Source: Verrucomicrobiaceae bacterium (GTDB lineage: Bacteria > Verrucomicrobiota > Verrucomicrobiae > Verrucomicrobiales > Akkermansiaceae). From it: a DNA stretch of 21,957 bases. How positions within the stretch are numbered: the stretch's first letter is position 1; each line of letters begins with the position of its first letter. Under the pieces are notes generated by a model. That model worked only from the letters and a program-made list of their open reading frames with translations, was not told the origin of the DNA and ran no database searches. Shown here piece after piece: positions 15,710 through 21,957 of the stretch. The position numbers and the translations under genes were made by a program. The stretch covers positions 1 to 21,957 of the forward strand of contig CANBTO010000019.1 in the NCBI GenBank assembly GCA_947372405.1, in the 5' to 3' direction.

Positions 15710-17205
15710 AGGAAACCGGCGGGATGCAAGGTATCGACGAGGTATTGCTGGCGGGACATCATTTCCTGATAGATCTCGTGGGCCTGCAGATCCGGCTCAC
15801 AACGTGATTCGGCGTCGCCTGCAACAAGGTAGCTGGCGATCTCCTCGAAACCGAGCGACTCACCGCACTGGTGGAAGAAGGCGACGGCGGCCTGCATGGC
15901 GGCTCCTACGGCGGCCCCCTGGCGGCTCGAAACCGGCACCACCGGTGCTCCAAAGACATCGGCCATGAGCTGGCGCATCATCGGGCTGACGATGCCCGGG
16001 CCTAACAGACGGATTTCCAGCGGATCGAAACCCAGATCGCGCAGGCGGCTCATCGCGTAGCCCATGCCGAGCGCCACGCCCTCTGCGGCGGCGCGCGCCA
16101 TGTGGGCGGGGGTGAAATTCTCCGCCGTGATGCCGTGCAGCACGCCCGTGCCGTCCGGCAGCCGCGGGATCGACTCTCCCGTTAGATAAGGCAGCAGCAG
16201 CAGGCCGTCCGCGCCGGGCGCGACGCCCGCCACCATGGCCTCGAACTGCGCGGCGGTCCAGCCGTAGTGACGGCGCATCACCTCGGGCGCGACGGCGGCG
16301 TTGGTCGTGGTGGCCAGACCGAGCCACGAACCGGTGGCACTGCAAAGGGGAGTGATTTCGCCCCGGTAGTCGATGACGGGAGCCTCACCGACTCCTACGA
16401 TCACTCCGGTAGCTCCGAGTTCCACTACGACCGTGCCGTTCGCCACACAGCCGGCCGCCAGCGCGGAAAGCATCGGTGCCGCGCTGCCCGCGCCTATCTG
16501 GACGAGTTCGGAAACACCCCATTCCTTGGCAAGCGCCGGACGGAGCAGCCCGCGTGGTTGGTCGGATGGAAGGATCGGCGGCAGTTTCGCAGCGAGTCCC
16601 GGATCAATGAAATCCAGCAGTTCCGCCGACCAGGTGCGGTTGCGGATGTCCAGCAGGCCGGTGCCCGAGGCGCTGCCGGGCTCGGTGGCACGTTCGCCGG
16701 TGAGCCAGTAGGCGATGAAATCCTGTGCTGTCAGGAAACTCGCGGCGCGTTGGAAATGGTAGGGCTCGTGCTGTTTGAGCCACAGGCATTCCGCGGCAGC
16801 GGACTCCACGCCGGGTGCCTGGCCGGCAAGTTCGATCAGGCCGGGCGCGCCGCCGAAGGCCCTTGCGATCTCATCGGCCTGTCGTTTCACCGAGAGATCG
16901 CCCGCCAGTTTCGCAGGGCGGATGATGCGGTTCGAGTCGTCGAGCAGGACGAGTCCGCGCTGCGGACCTGCAACGCCGATGGCTGCCACCCTGTCCCGCT
17001 GGCCTTCCAGCGCGGCGAGACATTGGCGCACCGCGCGGTCCACGGCGTCGATCCATTGCGCGGGGTTCTGCTCGCGATAGCCTGCGGGCAGGCCCTCGAT
17101 CCAGTCATGGGGCACCCATGCCTCCGCGCGGATCACGGCGGATTCGAGGTCCAGCGCCACGGCGCGGGTTCCGCTGTGGCCGATTTCAATCCCGAGAAAG
17201 TGCAT
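15706..17205 (-). CDS. FGGY-family sugar kinase-like protein, catalytic Asp replaced
   Basis: A 499-residue protein of normal FGGY kinase length. The phosphate-binding start is GIEIGHSGTR (5-14), where the usual motif is GIDLGTSGxK. The second FGGY lobe is present: ELGATGV at 262-268 (usually SLGTSG), LLPYLTGESIPR at 337-348, ALGMGYAMSRLR at 378-389, and the final GPGIVSPMMRQLMADVFGAPV at 402-422. The block that normally reads GGGDNAAGA, with the catalytic Asp, is GAGSAAPML here (238-246) with Ser241 in its place, and the xylulose-contact region (GQMHG-like in xylulokinase) reads GVAGPQRGL. The closest relatives are xylulokinase-like proteins (inference). It heads the minus-strand unit with the DUF374 acyltransferase and FolD. 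It may be inactive, act on a different substrate, or serve a non-catalytic role. Confidence 0.9.
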   Translation of the reverse strand: MHFLGIEIGHSGTRAVALDLESAVIRAEAWVPHDWIEGLPAGYREQNPAQWIDAVDRAVRQCLAALEGQRDRVAAIGVAGPQRGLVLLDDSNRIIRPAKLAGDLSVKRQADEIARAFGGAPGLIELAGQAPGVESAAAECLWLKQHEPYHFQRAASFLTAQDFIAYWLTGERATEPGSASGTGLLDIRNRTWSAELLDFIDPGLAAKLPPILPSDQPRGLLRPALAKEWGVSELVQIGAGSAAPMLSALAAGCVANGTVVVELGATGVIVGVGEAPVIDYRGEITPLCSATGSWLGLATTTNAAVAPEVMRRHYGWTAAQFEAMVAGVAPGADGLLLLPYLTGESIPRLPDGTGVLHGITAENFTPAHMARAAAEGVALGMGYAMSRLRDLGFDPLEIRLLGPGIVSPMMRQLMADVFGAPVVPVSSRQGAAVGAAMQAAVAFFHQCGESLGFEEIASYLVAGDAESRCEPDLQAHEIYQEMMSRQQYLVDTLHPAGFL

Positions 17206-17437
17206 GATGCTTTTGGAAAATCCCGCCCCTCAAAAGTGGCGGAGGATCGTAGTTTCACCAGACGGTCGGTTTTGACAAGCCCGGCGGTGGAATCCGACGC
17301 GGAAAAGAACGCCGTTGCAGTGACAGCCGGTCCTCTATCAGAACGCCGGGTTCCAGGCGCATCCGGCACTACCTACGCGATAAATATCCGCGCGGCGTTG
17401 ATCATTTCCCAGAACTACGGTAAGGAACGGCCAGCAA
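17206..17437. other. Divergent intergenic region, FGGY kinase / TPR gene
   Basis: A 232-bp stretch between divergent starts at 17205 (minus) and 17438 (plus). A TTGACA hexamer is at 17272-17277, but no -10 element lies at a proper distance. AAGGA at 17422-17426 is a weak, too-distant (11-base) ribosome binding site for the TPR gene. No other coding or repeat signal is seen. Confidence 0.5.
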
Positions 17438-18298
17438 ATGAGCTTTCCCCCCACGCTCGGCATCTGGATCGGAATGTCTGTCTGGCTAGTTCCGGTTGGT
17501 AATGTTTTCGCGCATGGCGCCATCCATGAGCGCTTGTTGGCGGTCTCCAAACAGATCGGGGAAAGGCCAACGGATGCCCGGCTTTTCGTTTGGCGCGCCG
17601 ATCTGGAACGGCAGCATCAGGACTGGTCTGCGGCGCTCAGGGACTATGAACGTGCGCGACAACTGGATCCCGAAATGGATCTGGACCTGCCGCTTGGCCG
17701 GACGCTTCAGGAATCCGGACGTGCGGCGGACGCGCTGCCACTGCTCAACCGCGCCCTTGAACACAAGTCGGATGATCCCCTGGCCATGGTTTCCCGCGCC
17801 CGTGCATTGATTGCATTGGATCGCAGGCAGGAGGCTCTTTCGGATTTCCGCAAGGTGTTGGGAAACTTCCCCGTCCAGGATCCCGGGCTTGTGATGGAAT
17901 GTGCAGATTGCCTGATCGCGGAGGGATTGGAAAAAGAGGCCCTGAAAGCCTTGTCAGATGGCATAGATCAACTTGGAGCCGTTCCCCGGCTCGTCCTTCG
18001 CGCGATGGATCTGGAAATCGCTGCGCATGATTACAATGCGGCGCTCTTCAGGGTGGCCGCCATGCAGGAAACCGCGCCACGACCGGAACCATGGATGGCC
18101 AGACGCGCCACCATTCTTTGCGAGGCGGGGCGCAAGTCGGAATCGCGCGAGGCATGGAGGAAGCTCGCCGCACATCTGGATGCCCTGCCGAATCTGGAAC
18201 GCGGATCACCCGAAATTTCCAAACTGATGGAGGAAGCAAAGCTGGCACTGGCCTCGCTCGAACCATCGACAGAAACCACCGTGTCTAACACCAAATGA
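17438..18298 (+). CDS. Exported TPR protein
   Basis: A 286-residue protein with a hydrophobic N-terminus (residues 6-25, cleavage likely at VFA-HG) that lacks basic residues before the core, so export is likely but the true start could be Met13 (17474). The rest is helical TPR-like repeats, for example DARLFVWRADLERQHQDW (46-63) with AALRDYERARQLDP (65-78), ADALPLLNRALEHKSDDP (97-114) and QEALSDFRKVLGNFP (131-145). TPR arrays bind other proteins. Its stop overlaps the start of the large phosphoesterase gene by ATGA (18295-18298), so the two are probably coupled and the TPR protein may be a periplasmic helper or assembly factor for its partner (inference). Confidence 0.85.
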   Translation: MSFPPTLGIWIGMSVWLVPVGNVFAHGAIHERLLAVSKQIGERPTDARLFVWRADLERQHQDWSAALRDYERARQLDPEMDLDLPLGRTLQESGRAADALPLLNRALEHKSDDPLAMVSRARALIALDRRQEALSDFRKVLGNFPVQDPGLVMECADCLIAEGLEKEALKALSDGIDQLGAVPRLVLRAMDLEIAAHDYNAALFRVAAMQETAPRPEPWMARRATILCEAGRKSESREAWRKLAAHLDALPNLERGSPEISKLMEEAKLALASLEPSTETTVSNTK

Positions 18299-21200
18299 TC
18301 CTTATGAGACGCATGGTATTTGTCACCCTGATCCTTGTTCCCACGCTCCGGGGGCAGGTCGCCTATACGGGGGGTGTTTACAGCCAGAACTTCGACACGT
18401 TGGCCAGCACATCTAACAATACGGTCAATGTTGCCTGGACGGACAACCTCACCTTGCCAGGCTGGTATGCCAGCAAATCGACCTTCAACATTACGGATGG
18501 CACGCTCGGAGGTTCGGCTTCGGCTTTTGACGACACCACTCAGGCCCCCAACGCCGGCCTTTTCAGTTTCGGTGCCGCCGCGTCCACGGACCGGGCGCTG
18601 GGTTCGCGGGCTTCGGCGGGCGGACCGGTTTTTTATGGCGTGCGGCTGGTCAACCAATCCGGCAAGGTGCTCACGAAGTTCACTCTCACCTACACCGGAG
18701 AGCAGTGGTTCAAGAGTTCCTCGGCATCCACACACGCCTTGCTCGTGGACTATCAGTTCGGCGCGTCCGGCATTTCAAGCGGCACATGGAACGCGGTGTC
18801 CGCCGCCACCTTCAGTGCGCCGGTTTCATCCGGTACCACGCCGGCCGCACTGTCGGGAAACGCTGTGGAAAACCGCACGGTCCGGGTGGCCGTGGTCAGT
18901 GGTGTTTCATGGGCACCGGGACAGGAATTGTGGCTGCGCATCCGTGATGACAACGAATCCGGCAACGAACAGGGACTTGCGGTGGATGACTTCGCATTTC
19001 TCGCCGACAATGAGACCGGGTTGTTTTTCAACGGCAGCTCGAGTTATGTCACGATGGGCGGCGGGCCTGCGAGCGCGGCGGCTTTCGGAGCCACGGACTT
19101 CACTTTGGAATGCCGTTTCCTGCGGACTGGTACAGGCGTTGCCGCATCGAGCGGCAGTGGCGGTGTGATCGCAGTGCCGCTGATTGCGAAAGGCGCGGCT
19201 GAAGAGGATGGCAGCACCAAGGACGGGAACTATTTCCTGGGAATTGATGCCGCAGGCAGGCTGGCGGCGGATTTCGAACAAAGAAGCGCCACTAACAACG
19301 GTAGCGCATACGCGGCTGGCCAGAACTTTCCGATCATCGGATCCACCATCCTCCAGAACGGCGTGTGGTATCATGTGGCTGCGACTTACAACACCTCCAC
19401 CGCCACTTGGAAACTTTATGTCAATGGAGTGGCGGAATCCACATCCGTTCCTTTTGGATCGCCTGCTGCGTTTGTCGGCGTGGTGCCGCAATCGGACAGC
19501 ATACAGGGACTTGGCATCGGTACCGCCATCGACTCGACTGGCGCGAACTATGGTTATTTCCAGGGAGTGATCGACGAGGTCCGCATCTGGAACACCGCGC
19601 GCACCGCGGCCCAGATCCTGGCCAAAAAGGATGTGAAGATCGTGTCGGGTCAGGCCGGAATGATCGCACGCTTCGGATTGGATGAAGCCTCTGGATCGTC
19701 TGCTGCGGGAACCACCCAGACGGGTGCCGCCACTCCCTCTGGAACTCTATCAGGTGAGGTCGCGCCGGTCTGGGTCAACGCCAGAAGTTTCGTGGACGAA
19801 TCAAACCTTCCTCCTGTGGTGACGTCCGCCGCGCCTGCGAACGAAGCGGCCGGGATCGGCGGCTCGACCACGGTGGGCGTGAACGTGTCCGACCCGGAAA
19901 ACGCCGCGACCACCGTCACTTTCTACGGCCGCAAGACCGCCCCGCTCGCGCCCGGGCCGGACTTCACGGTAGTGGCCATTCCCGACACCCAGTATTATTC
20001 CGAGAATGCTTTCATCTATCCGGTCCCGCCCGGTATCGGCGCGAACATTGCCTATTTCAACACGCAGACTGAATGGATCCGCAACAACCGGGACACACGG
20101 AACATCGCGTTTGTCAGCCACATGGGGGACATCGTCCAGAACGGCGATTTCGCGGGAGATCCTGCCGAATGGATCCGCGCGGATGCGGCGATGAAGACGA
20201 TTGAAAACCAAAGCACCACCCTGCGAGCCTACGGCATCCCGTGGGGCGTCGCGCCGGGCAACCATGACATGGGTACTGGCGATGGTGCGGGAACCACCGC
20301 GTTCTACAATCAATACTTCGGCACCTCGCGCTATGCGGGGCGCAACTATTATGGCGGCCGGTTCGGCACGAACAACAACAACAACTATCAACTCTTCAGC
20401 GCCAGTGGACTGGACTTCATCATCATCCATCTCGAATACAACGACGGCCCGCTTGCGGGCTATCAGGCGGTGCTCGACTGGGCGGATGCGCTTCTAAAGG
20501 CTTATCCGAACCGCCGCGGGATCGTTACCTGCCACTACATTCTCAACGCCGGAAACCCCGCGCAGTTCAGCACCCAGGGGCAGAACATCTACAACGAGCT
20601 GAAGGACAACCCCAACCTGTTCCTCATGATGTGCGGCCACATCCACGGCGAGGGCCGCCGCACCGATACGTTCCAGGGACATGACATCCACAGCGTGCTC
20701 CAGAACTATCAGGAGGCGGACAACGGCGGCAACGGCTTCCTGCGCACCTTCAGGTTCTCCCCAGCTAACAACCTGATCACCGCGGAAATGTATTCCCCCA
20801 GCCTGAACCGCCTGGCCACCACCACCGATGTCACCACCGCGCTCGGCACCTTCACGCTGCCTTATGACATGCAGAGCTCGACCACCGGATGGATTCCCAT
20901 CGGCACGGTCAATCTCGCCGCCGGAGTGACCTCCGCGAACCTGACATGGACCGGATTGGAAACCGGATCGCGTTACGAATGGTATGCGACCGCTTCGGAC
21001 GGTAACAGCATCGGCACCGGTGCGGTGCGTCGTTTCTCGACGACCGCTTCCGTCCTGCCGACGGTTTCGCTCTCCCGCCCGTTTCAAGGTGCGGTTTATG
21101 TGCAGCCTTCTTCGATGCAACTTGCCGCCAGTGTCAGCGGGGCTGCGGCGCGCGTGGAGTTTTTCGATGGAAACACCAAGCTCGGCGAAGACACATCCTC

Positions 21201-21726
21201 ACCTTATCAATTGAGTTGGAATACTCCGCCGCTTGGTGAGCACCTGTTGACAGCCGTTGCCGTGGATGCCTCCGGTAAAGCCGCATTATCGAACTTGGTC
21301 AGCGTCAGTTTCCTCCAGCAAGGGGCTGATGACCGCGATGGAGATCGCATTCCCGACGCGTATGAAACCGCCCACGGGCTCAACGGGCTGGATCCGGCCG
21401 ACGCAGAGCTCGATCGTGATGGGGACGGCCTGAACAATCTCCAGGAATACATCTTCGGCACCGCTGCGGAAATTCCGGACAGATATGCATTCAGCGTGTC
21501 ACGAAATAGTTTGTCCGGCTCGAACGCACTCACCTTCTCCACCGTCACGGGCCGCAGCTACCGGGTGATGTACAGCGACAACCTCTCCTCATGGCTGACC
21601 GCAGGCAGCTCCATCACCGGCACCGGAGCGACCCAGCACTGGACCGACGACGGCACCGCCACGAGCCCGCCGCCATCGTTGGCGAAGAAACGTTTCTATC
21701 GAATCGAGGTCACGGTGGCGCCGTAG
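18295..21726 (+). CDS. Secreted LamG / calcineurin-like phosphoesterase modular protein
   Basis: A 1143-residue modular surface or secreted protein. ATG at 18295 (or 18304, MRRMVFV) starts a signal peptide cut near TLRGQVA. Residues 25-240 are a beta-rich QNFDTL-type domain. Residues 240-445 are a LamG-like domain (YVTMGGG, WYHVAATYN, DEVRIWN). Residues 505-548 form an Ig-like segment (NLPPVVTSAAPANEA). Residues 555-845 are a calcineurin-like metallophosphoesterase: IPDTQYY at 562-568 (Asp564), MGDIVQNGD at 610-618 (Asp612), GNHD at 655-658, CHY at 746-748 and GHIHGEGR at 781-788. A FnIII-like (870-920) and an Ig-like domain (922-1007) follow, then DRDGDRIPD and DRDGDGLNN at 1013-1021 and 1040-1048, Ca-binding linkers, and a C-terminal domain (VMYSDNLSSW). 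Substrate unknown. Confidence 0.92.
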   Translation: MILMRRMVFVTLILVPTLRGQVAYTGGVYSQNFDTLASTSNNTVNVAWTDNLTLPGWYASKSTFNITDGTLGGSASAFDDTTQAPNAGLFSFGAAASTDRALGSRASAGGPVFYGVRLVNQSGKVLTKFTLTYTGEQWFKSSSASTHALLVDYQFGASGISSGTWNAVSAATFSAPVSSGTTPAALSGNAVENRTVRVAVVSGVSWAPGQELWLRIRDDNESGNEQGLAVDDFAFLADNETGLFFNGSSSYVTMGGGPASAAAFGATDFTLECRFLRTGTGVAASSGSGGVIAVPLIAKGAAEEDGSTKDGNYFLGIDAAGRLAADFEQRSATNNGSAYAAGQNFPIIGSTILQNGVWYHVAATYNTSTATWKLYVNGVAESTSVPFGSPAAFVGVVPQSDSIQGLGIGTAIDSTGANYGYFQGVIDEVRIWNTARTAAQILAKKDVKIVSGQAGMIARFGLDEASGSSAAGTTQTGAATPSGTLSGEVAPVWVNARSFVDESNLPPVVTSAAPANEAAGIGGSTTVGVNVSDPENAATTVTFYGRKTAPLAPGPDFTVVAIPDTQYYSENAFIYPVPPGIGANIAYFNTQTEWIRNNRDTRNIAFVSHMGDIVQNGDFAGDPAEWIRADAAMKTIENQSTTLRAYGIPWGVAPGNHDMGTGDGAGTTAFYNQYFGTSRYAGRNYYGGRFGTNNNNNYQLFSASGLDFIIIHLEYNDGPLAGYQAVLDWADALLKAYPNRRGIVTCHYILNAGNPAQFSTQGQNIYNELKDNPNLFLMMCGHIHGEGRRTDTFQGHDIHSVLQNYQEADNGGNGFLRTFRFSPANNLITAEMYSPSLNRLATTTDVTTALGTFTLPYDMQSSTTGWIPIGTVNLAAGVTSANLTWTGLETGSRYEWYATASDGNSIGTGAVRRFSTTASVLPTVSLSRPFQGAVYVQPSSMQLAASVSGAAARVEFFDGNTKLGEDTSSPYQLSWNTPPLGEHLLTAVAVDASGKAALSNLVSVSFLQQGADDRDGDRIPDAYETAHGLNGLDPADAELDRDGDGLNNLQEYIFGTAAEIPDRYAFSVSRNSLSGSNALTFSTVTGRSYRVMYSDNLSSWLTAGSSITGTGATQHWTDDGTATSPPPSLAKKRFYRIEVTVAP

Positions 21727-21772
21727 TTTCGGGCCACAAACCCATCATTTAGCTTGCACATGAACGGCGAAC

Positions 21773-21795
21773 TCATGATGATGCATGGATCATGA
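21773..21795 (+). promoter_or_regulatory. Inverted repeat over a start codon
   Basis: TCATGAT (21773-21779) and ATCATGA (21789-21795) form a 7-bp inverted repeat with a 9-base gap, the second arm covering the ATG of the last gene (21792-21794). It could lower translation by hiding the start, or be chance. Confidence 0.25.
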
Positions 21796-21957
21796 AAAAC
21801 CATTCTTCCATGTGTACTGCAAACATACCCGCCTGTGTCGTGCTGGTCATGGCGGTAATAATCCAGTCAGCGCTCTCGGTGCAGAACACGATTTCACAGT
21901 TGGAAACAGGTCCCGGTGTTTTTCTTCCCGGATCCCACTCCGCCGCCACCGTCCCGG
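21792..21957 (+). CDS. Secreted protein, partial (right edge)
   Basis: ATG at 21792 opens a frame that runs through the right edge (55 codons). It starts MKNHSSMCTANIPACVVLVM, with Lys2 and a hydrophobic core at about 12-28, and likely cleavage near SALS-VQN. Only the start of the mature protein, QNTISQLETGPGVFLPGS, is visible, so no function can be given. The upstream gap of 65 bp after the phosphoesterase stop contains no clear terminator, so it may belong to the same unit, although an inverted repeat overlaps its start codon. No Shine-Dalgarno is seen. Confidence 0.6.
   Translation, partial: MKNHSSMCTANIPACVVLVMAVIIQSALSVQNTISQLETGPGVFLPGSHSAATVP

Noticed and set aside
14852..15769. 305-codon plus-strand frame over folD start and DUF374
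   Set aside because: It crosses two well-supported minus genes, and its product has no motif.
17272..17300. TTGACA as a sigma-70 promoter
   Set aside because: No TATAAT-like box is found 16-18 bases away, so the single hexamer is not enough.
16267..17502. 411-codon plus-strand frame over the FGGY gene
   Set aside because: It runs antisense to FGGY motifs and through the divergent promoter region. No recognisable domain.

Overview
The window looks like chromosome from a GC-rich member of the Verrucomicrobiota, probably near Luteolibacter, Haloferula or Akkermansia; this placement is inferred from gene content. The clues are a DUF1080 protein beside an SGNH hydrolase, many secreted low-complexity and TPR proteins, a large LamG/metallophosphoesterase surface protein ending in a Ca-binding linker and the 'Y-R-V-x-Y-S-D-N-L-S-S' type of C-terminal domain, and weak or absent Shine-Dalgarno sites. 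I see no rRNA, tRNA, insertion sequence, phage or CRISPR array.

Layout. 1-2442 (minus strand): a DUF1080 secreted protein, an SGNH/GDSL hydrolase and the start of a zinc-ribbon membrane protein cut by the left edge. 2544-4792 (plus): a small secreted protein of unknown role and the lipid II flippase MurJ, followed by a cluster of intergenic hairpins. 4856-7553 (minus): a four-helix membrane protein, a secreted alpha/beta hydrolase and aspartate kinase LysC. 7554-7830 is a divergent intergenic region with several nested inverted repeats. 7831-10062 (plus): a 743-residue secreted protein with Lys/Pro/Asp repeats, an Asn/Trp/Tyr/Gly-rich middle, TPR-like helices and a C-terminal beta domain, closed by a strong intrinsic-type terminator. 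10168-13694 (plus): a DUF3142 protein overlapping by ATGA with a 754-residue helical exported protein. 13669-17205 (minus): an unusual FGGY-family kinase, a DUF374 acyltransferase, FolD and a small membrane-anchored protein. 17438-21726 (plus): a TPR protein overlapping by ATGA with a 1143-residue modular phosphoesterase. A secreted protein starts at 21792 and runs off the right edge.

Housekeeping functions are cell-wall precursor export (MurJ), Asp/Lys/Met/Thr amino-acid synthesis (LysC) and one-carbon metabolism (FolD). The rest is mostly a cell-envelope and secreted inventory. The most notable points are the FGGY kinase that lacks the catalytic aspartate (Ser241 in its place), the two translationally coupled exported pairs (10168-13694 and 17438-21726), the structured leader at 7671-7797, and a scattered GTTAG/CTAAC pentamer that accounts for nearly all TTAG/CTAA tetramers.
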